From Zarea fungicola (lineage: Eukaryota > Ascomycota > Sordariomycetes > Hypocreales > Cordycipitaceae), in NCBI GenBank assembly GCA_900169235.1, contig FWCC01000193.1:62001-126000 (forward strand): 64,000 bases of DNA, given 5' to 3'. The position numbers and the translations under genes are program-made. Of this stretch, positions 35,740-45,969 are shown one piece after another. The notes under the pieces are model-generated. The model searched no databases and was not told the origin of the DNA. It worked only from the letters and a program-made list of their open reading frames with translations. The first letter of the stretch is position 1. The number at the start of each line of letters is the position of its first letter.

Positions 35740-36072
35740 GACGCATTTAGTGGTTCATAAAATGCCAAAGTAAACTCTTAATGCCCTTGCCGGGAATACT
35801 TCATGTGCCCTGAGCAAGGCACAAATGCCACCCCCGTCAATTGCTCTGCGGCATGCAATATGTTGCTTGTTTTGATACCAGTGGTGATTATCAATGGAAT
35901 TCACGTCTTCCAGTAAATGCATAAGCTTGGACCAGTCAAACCCAGAGCAGCGACTAGATACGCGACAGTGTATGCCTTGTGCACAGGCCGATGGAGCTGA
36001 CACTACCGTTGCAATAGCAAATTGCGTTCCAAGCATTAGCTGATACAACTGTGCATAGTTAGCTACTTGCAT
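35740..36072 (-). pseudogene. KP4 killer-toxin-like gene, broken
   Basis: From an ATG at 36072 the frame encodes a signal-like leader, then landmarks of the KP4-like family in order: an Ala-x-Gly-Ile-x-Cys start to the mature part, an IAC segment and a GGIC segment. Straight after GGIC the match leaves this frame; family-like residues continue in the next frame, where they are interrupted by stop codons near 35807 and 35754. The C-terminal cysteines expected of the family are not recognisable. I therefore read it as a frameshifted, non-functional copy. KP4 proteins are small secreted calcium-channel blockers in a Ustilago virus, with cellular homologues in many ascomycetes. The family assignment rests on cysteine spacing and short motifs. 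Confidence 0.6.
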
Positions 36073-36439
36073 GATTCAAGAAACGGTCTAGAACGCCGCA
36101 GTTATTGTCAATTGAGCAACGAGAGGAAGAATATAAGCAGCCATTGTGGGTGCTCTCCAGTGGCCGTCAGCAGCAGGTTGCTTGTCTTGACGAGGAAGAT
36201 GGTGATTTGAAAGCTCTTACAAATAAATTCCTCACTCGCTGTGGGCCAACACTGACACACTATCCCCGATTAAATTGAAGCTGCAAATGAGGATGGGCAA
36301 AGTCCATTTTATACTATACCAATATGAATTTAAAAGCAGCAGTTTCCCACTTGCAAACCAACCCCTTTTCAACAACCATCTTCTTTAAACATTCCAGATA
36401 TCAGATTTTCAATCCCAAGCATCTACAGTACGCTCGACA

Positions 36440-36997
36440 ATGCGTTTCATTCAAACCACTCTTTCCGTGGCACTTGCTGTCACATGCGTCATCGCATCCC
36501 CTGCCGCTACCGCAACGAAGACAGAGCAGGTGGAAATTTTCGTTGAAGAATATGCAGATGGGGAGATGGTAGTTGACACTAACGTCTTCCTTCCCTCTGG
36601 AAATGCAACTGAGCATCTTGACAAGAGAGAACATCATGAATGTTGGGGCAATGGGCTTTATACTCGGCAAAATCAAGAAGCCTACGAAGATGACTGCGAG
36701 GCCATCATCAGGGGTCTGAGGAGTATGCGCCAACAACGCAACCTTAGGGCTCTCTCCAGCCTGACATACAGAAGCAGCTCGGGGCGTTGCAAGATCATTG
36801 TGCGCAACGAAAGCAGGTGTGCCACCAGAGGCTTCTCTGACCTTGTTTCAGCAAATGCTGCCGAGGATACACTTAACCATTGCTCTAGCCTGACGCAGTG
36901 CAGTGGTTGGGGGTACCTTTTCGGTGCTGATAGGGAGCTCATTTACATTGTCGAGCCGTTTGAGTACGCCCCGCCGACCTATTCTCCTCGCTGTTAA
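36440..36997 (+). CDS. secreted cysteine-rich protein with pro-region
   Basis: A single exon encodes 185 residues. A signal peptide (MRFIQTTLSVALAVTCVIAS) is followed by an acidic pro-region of about 45 residues ending at a dibasic Kex2-type site (LDKREHH). The mature part of about 120 residues has seven cysteines, including the pair of segments SGRCKI and CSSLTQCSG. Its pattern (Cys, Asp-Cys, Gly-x-Cys, later Cys pair) loosely recalls Hce2/KP4-like secreted proteins, but I cannot place it firmly. It lies 370 bases from the broken KP4-like gene and points away from it, so the two may have been a divergent pair. Role unknown. Confidence 0.75.
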   Translation: MRFIQTTLSVALAVTCVIASPAATATKTEQVEIFVEEYADGEMVVDTNVFLPSGNATEHLDKREHHECWGNGLYTRQNQEAYEDDCEAIIRGLRSMRQQRNLRALSSLTYRSSSGRCKIIVRNESRCATRGFSDLVSANAAEDTLNHCSSLTQCSGWGYLFGADRELIYIVEPFEYAPPTYSPRC

Positions 36998-38223
36998 GCG
37001 GTCAAATTGAAGCGAATTGGAGGGCCATTGGATTTGACGTGGTCTGCGGTCGAGACGGTACCCAAATGTCCTCTGGAGAGTTGAGAAATGTGAAGAGCGA
37101 TGTAGCTGGCGCGAACAAGGTGAAGGGATAGAGAGGGAGAAAGTAACCGAAACATACATGGTGGCTATCAATCATATTATTGAGCACTAGCTAGGATATC
37201 TAGGGTTTGGATAGCGTTAGATTGAACTGCTAAAGCTAGCTCGCAAAATAGTACATAACCTTGTACGAGGAACCCCGAAGCTCTGCTATCTCTGCCTACC
37301 TGCCCCAATACGGTGACTACTAGCGCTGCCGCCACCGTCGTGATGATGCAGCCCAGCCCGAAATGGTCTAAGTTCCGAGGCGAATGTGTCCGATTCAAAA
37401 GCCATGGATGTAAAGCAATAGTAATAGCATTCATATCATCATCGCTGCCGACCCTGATTCGCCGTCTGCCCCTCTGGCAGCGCCCGCAACAGCACGGCGC
37501 GGCAGGCATTCTATCCATACGCGTATGGATTAACCGTATTCCATATGAGATGTCTGTATTTCATACGTATGGAAATGCACCGGAAGAATGTTAGCCCTCT
37601 CCAGAGGTCATCATTTACATGAGTAACTGATGACACAAATGTCAGAACAANNCGAGCCGAGCGAGACGCCGACCGTGAACAAGTTAGAGCACAGATTCAG
37701 GCACTGCAGTCCGCCATAGCCAACAAAAATACATTTCAGGCTGCCATCTCCGTGTCACGCTACCCGATGTGGTTGTGTGGGTAGGTATTGAAGCGGGTCA
37801 ATAAGTTTCACAGTCAACAGACTGTACAAACGTGTGGGCGTGGGCGTGGAGACGCACGAAAGCTTTTCCTGGCATATTCCTCTTAATTTCTACCGAGAAT
37901 ACTGAGCTAATCTTTTATTCACACTGACTGCAGACCACACCATCTCAGACCCAGAAGCAAACTCCAGCATAGTAGCGGGGGCAAGGTCAGCCATGTGACG
38001 ACCGCAGTCGAGAGCACATGATCCCAAGGGCCTCATTCTTGTGATGCCCAGATGACTTTGGCTTCTGGGTGAGAGGCACATCCCTTGGTTATTGCCTGTC
38101 ATAAAGAAGTGAGGGAGCAACTCAAGACTTATAAGGCTCTTTCCAAGAAGTGACAGCAACAGAGACTTTATTGATTCCTGGAGGAGGAGGAGCCGCCTCC
38201 AGTCTCTAAACCCTTTCCTTCCA
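36998..38223. other. intergenic with gag-like scrap and a 2-base N gap
   Basis: Two unresolved bases occur at 37651-37652. The frame around them (37641-37770) starts MSEQ and continues RAERDADREQVRAQIQALQS, a charged coiled-coil start typical of Gag proteins. It runs out after about 40 codons. It is probably another retrotransposon scrap, and the gap may mark a collapsed repeat. No gene supported. Confidence 0.45.
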
Positions 38224-38472
38224 TTATTTAGCCTTGTCCTCCTGTCTGTCAGGGTATTTCAACTTTTGCCATTTCTCAGCAAACTCCTCATCAGTCATGG
38301 TCTTGTCGAGTTTCCAAAAATCTGCGATCATTTCCTCCCGCTCCGGCCCTAAAATGTTGTAACTGGTTCCGTCCTTTAACCAGATGGCGTTGCAGGGTGT
38401 AGAGGTGATGGAAAGCGACTGGAATGCAGCCGCCTGTTCTGGCGTGACTGGTATTTTCTGCGCCGCGGGCAT
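38224..38472 (-). CDS. small conserved-looking hypothetical protein
   Basis: An intact 82-codon frame begins MPAAQKIPVTPEQAAAF and ends in a lysine/acid-rich tail. It has no signal peptide and no cysteine cluster. The composition is that of a soluble, partly helical protein with a central TPCNAIWLKDG segment. The ATG at 38472 is preferred to the more upstream in-frame codon at 38496 because it is followed by normal protein-like sequence. The family is not recognised. The regular amino-acid mix argues that it is real, but only expression or conservation can show it. Confidence 0.5.
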   Translation of the reverse strand: MPAAQKIPVTPEQAAAFQSLSITSTPCNAIWLKDGTSYNILGPEREEMIADFWKLDKTMTDEEFAEKWQKLKYPDRQEDKAK

Positions 38473-40506
38473 GGTATAGTGTATAAGCTGCAGCACTTCT
38501 TTTTGGATAGCTGCTAAATTAAATGCTCATTTGTATTGTATAATATCTGCAAATATATGCATAGAGTGCGTTTAGGATCAGTGTCTGGCGCTGAAGGGAA
38601 GCAAACTTCTCCGGATCCTACATGCGGGGTGCTTTTGAGGCTGGAACATTCTTCCTCCACCGTTCCATGTGTGTAACCCGATATGTACTAGAGTAGATGG
38701 ATATCAAGATGTGAGCTCCTTCTCGTAGACAGCTGTCTCCGTGCGTCCTGGTATCCTACAAAAGATCTGTAATGCATGGTTCATACCCTTTTTCAGTCGA
38801 TATCGACCAGCAGAGGTGCATGGACGCTGTTCCACCGTGGGCTATCACGGTTGCGATGGGCTCATCCAATCAATCATTCTTCAATCAATATGCCAATCGT
38901 CATTGAAATCCATGCTATTATCCCTTTTCCCAAACAAAATCACTACTACAGAGCCGCATACAAGTCGGTAGCTAAAGCACCCACCTCGCTCGCTCTCGGC
39001 AGTCGGCATTTTCAGCCACGATCGCAATTCATCATTTTCCATCTTTTGGTATGCAAAATTCAAAAGGTAAATCTCAAAAGCCTAATTTTGATCCAAGGCC
39101 AGCAAGGGGGTACAATATCCAGCTGGGGCGACGCGAGTGGGTTGAGAGATTCGACATTCCCAAATGTTCCGTTGTCAGCCCCAGGACTGTCGCACTCGGC
39201 GCTTCCGGCGGTCTCGCAACTTTTCAAACAGGACAGCCGTTCATTCAGCTTGAATACACAAAAGGCACGAACGGGGGTGGATAATCAAAACTCGAATGTT
39301 GTTTGGAATGGCTTACGCGAGAAGATGCCGACGCAGCGTATGACAATAAATGTTTATACATTGTCGATGGCACGGATAACGTAGTTGCCAGCAGTTGCAA
39401 CGGTCCAGAGTGCAGCCGCTGTTGCCTTAACGGGCATACTGGGACAGGCCTAGTAGCTTTTGATGCAAGCGACGCTTCTGATGTATGATGTCCGTGTTTC
39501 TGCCAAGGTGCATTGATTCACGCGATGCAGCATTTGGAGAGAGGAACAGAGTAAAAAATGCCACCTTACTTGTACCACTTCAACCATTTTTTCAGTCAAA
39601 TGAGAGCCAAATGCCCCGTCATCGTCCCTGCAGTTTACTCGCTTGCGTGCAGAGCTTGTTCTCATGTTTGGCTTCAAGTTCTCCAGCCAGCACAAATAAC
39701 GCTAGCGCGACAAGTAAAAAAGCACCTGTTCTGGCTTAAATTTGTGTTACAGAGGCCTCCTCATAATTTACTTGCATTCTCGTGAACTAGATTATATTTC
39801 TGGTAAACTCAGTGAGGCAAGTGAGCAAACAAACGCCCATGGACCACCAAGTATAAACAGTCAGGCATTGTGCCAAGACCTGCCTACAACTTGGACAGCT
39901 GGATGGCATTTTCTATTCATGATTGCAGTTATGGGCTGACAGCCACGAGTTGCGTAACAGTAGGAAGTCTGCAATTACCTTGGTAATGCCAAAAGTACTC
40001 TGCAATCCCTGCTAGTTGACTTTGGCAAATGGTTGAGGCGCAAGGTCACAATGAGCCTGATGGGCACATTCACAAATACACATCAGCCATAAATTACTGT
40101 ACTTGTTTATTAATGAGCAAGCCCTGTTTGATCAGTCGGATTTTCTAGCATATTCTAGGTTATGGAACTTGTCCGAGCTAGCTCCTCAAGAAAACAAATA
40201 CATGAATATAAATAGAGCTGTCATCTCAGCTGCCTTTTACAAAATTCGTCAATAATACTCTTAGGTAGCTATAGGGACTGCCCCACAGCAGTGCATCACG
40301 GGGCCCTAGCCTTTGGCGAGAAACCCAAGATGCATGACTACTATTTTCCCGCATTCTCTTCTTAGCTTTCCAAGCTCGCAGCAACAGTACAACAAGAGTC
40401 CTCCGCTCGTCACTGTATATTTATTGTCCCTGCGCCTCCCATCCCCTTTCAACCGAACATTATAGACCATCTCTCCCTCCCTGGGCTTGCACATTGTACT
40501 TGTACC
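38473..40506. other. intergenic apart from the duplicated segment
   Basis: Overlapping plus-strand frames at 38776-39384, 39051-39284 and 39303-39488 lack motifs and splice partners. I do not call them. The end is the promoter of the 2EXR gene. Confidence 0.4.
38640..38942. repeat. diverged copy of the DNA downstream of DBP9
   Basis: 38640-38735 matches 50232-50322 block by block (for example GAGTAGATG, GAGCTCCTTCTC, TAGACAG). 38866-38942 matches 50332-50400 (CATTGAAA...CATG.TATTATCCCTTT.CCCAAACAAAAT). About 130 bases are inserted between the two halves. The origin is either a segmental duplication of the helicase gene's 3' flank or a shared dispersed repeat. Confidence 0.65.
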
Positions 40507-41652
40507 ATGGACGACCCCGCATCGGCGCAAACATTCCATGCCTTTAGCCGCCTCCCTCTTGAGCTACGAGATAGGATCTGGTTCTTCTGCCTCCCCCGCC
40601 GAGTCGTGCCCTTCGATAACCCCTTTTGGGAAAATTCGAAAGACATTGAGCAGCAATGCTGGATTACGGAGCGCGAGTTTGCGCGTCGGGCCGAAGCACC
40701 ACCACGTATTGCTTCTGTTTGTCGCGAAGCTCGCCAAGTAGCGTTTCGCTGGGGCGGCCTCGAGTACATAGAAGAAAACTCAGTTTCGCTAAATGACGCA
40801 TGGATACAGCGTAAGCTTGATACTGTGTTGTGTAACTGGACACCCTACCATTCCTCTGTTGCCGGCCATGATGAAGACCAGTTGGGCCCCTTTTTATGGA
40901 TTCAGCGGATAGATTATCCTGGAGCGCCTGTCGGTTTGCTTGCTCAACACTTTTTTGGCTTTTCCTCCACTGCATCAGCTCCCGAGAGCGAGTACAGCCC
41001 ATATATTCGGCTAGCAGTGCAAGAGGAGCCATATCCAGATCCAATCACATATTTGCTACAGGACGCCAAAAGGGAAGAATATGGCCCAAATAATATAGAT
41101 GTCAGCGTCGCTATGGATGTAGACGTCGTTGTAGAAACTATCTATATACATGCTACCAGGACGAATCTACTTGCATCGCAGCTCTTTGGCCGCATTGCAG
41201 ATGAGCCTTCTCAATTAGTTGATTATGACGATGCTACTATGGTAGCAAAGTTTCGGACTTTATTTGAGAAAAATCCAAAAAATCAACAACGCACTGCTGT
41301 GGCAAAACTATTTGATAATTTACAATCGCTAGAGTTTCAGAGTCAAGTCAGAAAATGGCTTGTCAAGGTGGAATGGAGACTACTAGCACTCAAATGGGAG
41401 TTTGAGAAACAGTGCAATCCTCAAAGTCTTATTTACAAAGATCCAGTACAGGTCTTTAATAACTCTAATGCAGTTAGTACTGCTACAAGGACGATATACT
41501 GGGGAGGGAGTAACCCTAATACGTTCAGGTTTGACCATCCATGGGTTATTCAAGAGACAAAAAAGCTGCCAAAGCTGAAGCCGAAAATTTGGTTTGCATA
41601 TTGCACAAAAGATTGTCGTATAAGGAGAAAGCCTGAAGATGTTGACGGATGA
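40507..41652 (+). CDS. 2EXR domain protein
   Basis: A single exon of 381 residues. Residues about 10-115 carry the 2EXR signature: an F-x-RLPLELRDRIW opening (F-box-like) and, after about 45 residues, the PPRIASVCREARQVA segment. Such proteins are numerous in filamentous ascomycetes and mostly of unknown function; adaptor roles similar to F-box proteins have been suggested. The rest shows no further domain, signal peptide or membrane segment. Codon use and an uninterrupted frame support a real gene. It is isolated from its neighbours by more than 500 bases on either side. Confidence 0.85.
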   Translation: MDDPASAQTFHAFSRLPLELRDRIWFFCLPRRVVPFDNPFWENSKDIEQQCWITEREFARRAEAPPRIASVCREARQVAFRWGGLEYIEENSVSLNDAWIQRKLDTVLCNWTPYHSSVAGHDEDQLGPFLWIQRIDYPGAPVGLLAQHFFGFSSTASAPESEYSPYIRLAVQEEPYPDPITYLLQDAKREEYGPNNIDVSVAMDVDVVVETIYIHATRTNLLASQLFGRIADEPSQLVDYDDATMVAKFRTLFEKNPKNQQRTAVAKLFDNLQSLEFQSQVRKWLVKVEWRLLALKWEFEKQCNPQSLIYKDPVQVFNNSNAVSTATRTIYWGGSNPNTFRFDHPWVIQETKKLPKLKPKIWFAYCTKDCRIRRKPEDVDG

Positions 41653-42186
41653 AAAGAAGACGATAAAATTATTAGATACGGCCATGGGAAAGTGTCTTAG
41701 TCTATTCTATCTAACTGCGCGACAATTCTCAATTCTATTATATTACATTCAGCTGGGAGTGCTATAGCTCTATTGTAACAAGGTACATGACAAATACCGT
41801 CTTGAACAGGTGCACGTTTTGTTGGAATGGCAAGGCTGTCAAGGATTCCAGTGATATCACAGGACTGTTTGTATAAGGGGTTACTACTTCTTGAATTGGC
41901 TATCTTGTATGAGAGCCACGGCATTCCCCTGCTCAATTGAGCAGCAGAGGCGTTTAAAACGACACGTTTAGACATGCTTATATTTAGGAAAGTTTGCATG
42001 TTACTTGACATGGAGTTTATATTTACAGCAGCAATTGCTGCGTTATCTAGATAATAAATAGTGTATTTGGTTTAGACCATCAACAAAGTAAGTAGGTTTC
42101 AAGCAGCTCAATAATGATAGCGCAAATGTAAAATTTGACTGCCCTCATTATATCCCCCACCACTCTGTCGACGCTGACATTTAGAC
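41653..42186. other. intergenic between convergent genes
   Basis: AT-rich, no supported gene. It serves as the shared 3' flank of the 2EXR gene and the minus-strand secreted protein gene. Confidence 0.5.
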
Positions 42187-42969
42187 TTAATTGCATCCGA
42201 CAAATTCGTTGAGTAATGTTATGGCGGTTATGTGGCCCTTTCCCTTGCCAACAGCATACTTCTTGTCATAGTCGGTGATAAAATCTTCCAGATCCTGAGC
42301 CGGAACATTAAGTGTTCTCTTTGCATTGTCGAGTGTTGCAGGCAAGTCGATCTGTACATATGAAGCAAAGTGTGGACGGGAAATCGGCTCAGTGGTCATG
42401 ATAGCCAACGTTTTCCTAAACTTTCTGTCAAAGTCCTTTACCATGTCTTTGGCCATATTTTCCGCTTGATTTTTCCGACGCCCGTTTGAAACTGCTGTCC
42501 AGTAGTACATCATTAAGGTGTATGCGCCGCCAGTAGGGGGCAGCTGCTTCCCGATCCTTATTGCCTTTACAAAACTGACAGCAACCTGAACTCTGGCCAT
42601 AACATCAGGGAAATTTTTAATTGTGCCGCCTGGGAAGACAAGGCTGTTCTTAAGACTCGCACCATAGCCGATCTTTCTTAATTCATCCATTGCCTCGTCT
42701 ACGTTGTACAGTGACCCGTCAGTGAGCTTCGTCCAGTCCACCCGCCTGAAATCAGGGTCGCCCTCTGTGGTAATCGACGAAACATATTGGACAAACTTCT
42801 GAAAGTCGCACGGTGAAGGACAATCTGGCGCAATGTGGTGGTTTTGAATCCCAGCGTCGTCCTCGAATCTCCGTAGAAGATAAAGTGCTATAACTTGAGC
42901 TGGGCCAGAATCCCGATTGCAGAACGCTGTCGTTAAAAAAAAGAACCCAAAAATGCGACTCCAATGCAT
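42187..42969 (-). CDS. probable secreted protein of unknown family beside the chitinase locus
   Basis: A 260-residue frame starts MHWSRIFGFFFLTTAFC, a signal-peptide-like leader; the ATG at 42969 is chosen for that reason over codons further upstream. The mature protein has few cysteines (CPSPC pair near the start, one near the end) and no repeats. It contains a helical middle rich in Lys/Arg. No family recognised. It sits in a tail-to-head series with the lectin-like gene at 43.1-45.1 kb on the same strand, only about 150 bases apart, which suggests a linked role with it and with the divergent chitinase. Confidence 0.6.
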   Translation of the reverse strand: MHWSRIFGFFFLTTAFCNRDSGPAQVIALYLLRRFEDDAGIQNHHIAPDCPSPCDFQKFVQYVSSITTEGDPDFRRVDWTKLTDGSLYNVDEAMDELRKIGYGASLKNSLVFPGGTIKNFPDVMARVQVAVSFVKAIRIGKQLPPTGGAYTLMMYYWTAVSNGRRKNQAENMAKDMVKDFDRKFRKTLAIMTTEPISRPHFASYVQIDLPATLDNAKRTLNVPAQDLEDFITDYDKKYAVGKGKGHITAITLLNEFVGCN

Positions 42970-43117
42970 GATGATGAAAGCTGGATGGCAGGTCAACGTA
43001 GAACGGCAACCAGAAGTAGTGGTGAAACACTTCAAGTAGTTATTCCATATAGAACCAATCCAGAGTACGGTTTCAATATCAGAAGTCTGATTACCATTTG
43101 TATTCTAATAAATGTAT

Positions 43118-45103
43118 TTACATGGCATAAATGGCAATATTGTCAAACAGTGCTAGTGTTTGATGCGTCCGGATCCCGTTCATGCCCGTACGATAGGTTG
43201 TATCTTTCACCTGTAGTTTTGGAACAATCATATCGTCCAGAAAGACTGAGATTATGGGCCCTTTCGCCTGAACCTTAAGACGGTGTGTCTTATTGGCATC
43301 AAATCCAGTTAGAGTCGCACGAGCTAACTCATTCCAATTATTATCAACTCGACCAACTGTGATGAAGCTGTTGGTAAAAGCAGCATAATAGCCATAGAAG
43401 CTATTAACGCCTATATGGGGACTTAAGGCGCGAAAAATAAGGCCTGCATCTCCCCCAGAGTTGGTGATGGAAATATCAGCTTCAAAGGAGAAATTATCGA
43501 AAAGACGATTGCGTATAAGTGCTTTACCACCATCTGAGGACTGAGCAATGACAGTGGTGTATGTAGCGTCGAAATCACCGCCATAAATATCCCAAGAATT
43601 CATATTTTTCCCTGAAAAGTCGTCAAAAAATTGAAGTGGGAGGAGCTGAATATTGTCAAATTTCGTGGCCGTCTGGAAAACCCGCACACCATCCATTCCA
43701 GAAGAGTATGCATTATCTGTCACACTGAGCTTGGGGTTGCTCATATCATCAACGTAGACATCTAGCGCTGGGCCAATAGCACGAACCTTCAAGTGGTGAG
43801 CGCGACCTTCTTGAATTTATGCCATGCTAGCACCGAGTCCAGTCCAGCCATTTAAAATTCTTCCAAGGTAGATGTTTCCGCTTATACCAAATCCAGCATA
43901 GTAACCCTAATACGCATAAGGCCCATTCCCTACATTTCCCACGCGGAAAATGACACCAGCATCACCAGAATTAACTGATGGAAATGTGATATCGGCCTCA
44001 TAGGTAAAATCAGAGTAGCTGGTTTTAAGGAGAGACTTGCCACCCTCAGAGCTAGCTGCCAAGAGCGCTCCTAAATCGACAGTGAAATTACCATCAAATA
44101 ATGTCCACTGTGTCATGCCTTGAGAGAAATCATCATAGTACGCGGCATTATTTGGTATCACAGATGGTGTTGCAGTGGCGACCGGTGTACTAGTTAAAGT
44201 GATTATAGTAGATGCAGGAGGCGGGGCTAGGGGTAGGATGTAGCGAGCGCCAGAAGAAAGGCAGGCAAAAGATACATCGGGCACTTTCCAAGTACTTAGG
44301 CTAGCATTTTGTCTGTAGCCCCAGACTATAGCAACAAGGTAGGTCATGTCTGCCGCCATCGCATATACTGCGACATCCCGAGGACTGTGGTAGCCCGTCC
44401 CAATACGCCAGCTATATTGCTGTTGCTTTTTGCTAGTGTGAAGCAAACCAAGGTCCTTATCAGCGATAATGCCTTTATCGAAATCTAAAGTAAAATGTCA
44501 GACTTGGTTCTAATGCGATGCCCATGCTGACGTACCTAAAACATCTTGGCGGGCAAACCCGAAAGTATCCCTGCAGCTAGGAGGAATGGGGTCATATATG
44601 AGCTTGGAACACATTGTAGCGTTGCTAGCTGTACCCCAGGACGCTGTCAAACTGTCCTTCAAGTCGGAAATGCAAGCTGCTGGTAGATTGTCACAGCCCT
44701 TGCCACTGTCTGCGGCTGATTTCATCCCAGGTGCCGTGGAAATGAAGATGTGTCGACAGATGTGCCACGAGTCGTGCATAGGCACAGGAAAGCCATTTGA
44801 CATCAGAGAGTCCGGGGCACTGAATGTCAATGATGTAAGAACTGTTGTGCTGTTCTGTACAATGGTTTCATTTATGGCAACTTCTTTGGCCACGGTCAGG
44901 TACACACCATGGCCGCCACCATTGATGCTAACACCAGGGAAGGGCTGCGACCAGTCGTAACCAAAAAGACTGGCAGATGAAGTTGCCACAGGCACAGTGG
45001 CAGCTGTAGAAACATTTGGCCAGAGTATATCGACAATGTTTGGCGTGTCCATAAAGAATTCGCCGTTGCTAAGAAATACGGGGCTACTGAATGATGCACC
45101 CAT
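43118..45103 (-). pseudogene. lectin/LamG-like two-repeat secreted or surface protein, disrupted
   Basis: Exon 1 (44536-45103) and exon 2 (43118-44484) join at a good GTACGT...TTTAG intron and would code for about 644 residues. The first 300 residues match no family I know. The last 320 are two similar concanavalin-like repeats, each opening with a (Y)DDFS(Q/G) turn and containing SFEAD/TYEAD, DAG(L/V)IFR, GYYA, LKV and VDD/LDD landmarks. Within the first repeat two TAG codons lie in frame (43909-43907 and 43828-43826). Between them the family-like residues shift to another frame. A short intron could skip the stops only by deleting conserved strands. No classical signal peptide is visible. 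It is probably a recent pseudogene; a sequencing error is possible. Confidence 0.6.
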
Positions 45104-45969
45104 TTTGACTAAGTCAATCGCTAAGCAGAAATTTGGGAGAAAGAAAACAATAGATCGTGGAAAATCAACGGGAAGATGTAGCAGGATAGGCGGAAATAGG
45201 ATATGTCAACATAGATTCTGCTGCGCTCCTAGTATCCGTATGTGATGAATCGGTGAGGTAGTCTGCTAACTAAATGGCCCGTACGAGCTGAACCTAGCAC
45301 CCTGTGTCCTGAAATATTGCCATTAAGACTCAAAAGAAGAAGTTTACGTGGAATCTGCCCAATCATTGTAAGGGCTCCACTGAAGGATGAAGCTCCGTCT
45401 ACTACTTTCCTAATTTGGATGCCCTCCGGACGCCGCAGATTCCTTCAGCAGCTTTGCTGCTTATACGCCCAGTTAGAACGCAATTTAAGAGATAGCACCA
45501 CGGAGCGGAGAAAAAGTGGCAGCATGCATATATATTGAGTTAACTATTTCATAGTTCCACTTTTAACCTTTGGCTTTACGAATAAGACGTTACCCAGCCC
45601 TGCAGCTGCGAAGTCTAGACCAAGAAGAACATGCAAGGTCATATTCGTGCTTGAACGATGGCATGTAAACGGCCGTAATTGACGCACGAAGTATGGAATC
45701 CTGGCCGCCGCAGGTTGTTTTTAATGAGCACGTGGGATGAAATGTTGCGGAAGAGCCTAAACGGGTTGACCGTGTCGATAACGCCTTCAGGGGTTCGGTA
45801 AGCCGATTTTTTCATGAAAAGGGTGAAATGAACGGATGCAATTGAGTATAGTTTACACAGCCGTCATCCGGGACGGGCGTCGTGGCGAATTCCTTCACCT
45901 GTATCAATTGGTAGCACATCTTTGTTTCATTTGTCTTCTAATTCTATTGCACTCTCTCACGTCTCCAGA
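45104..45969. promoter_or_regulatory. divergent promoter of lectin-like gene and chitinase
   Basis: 866 bases separate two genes read in opposite directions. I see no strong TATA box on either side. The divergent order fits joint control of a chitin-directed pair, which is an inference. Confidence 0.4.

Noticed and set aside
38776..39488. Ser/Gly-rich plus frames downstream of the duplicated segment
   Set aside because: Three frames each partly open, no signal peptide, no motif; treated as non-coding.
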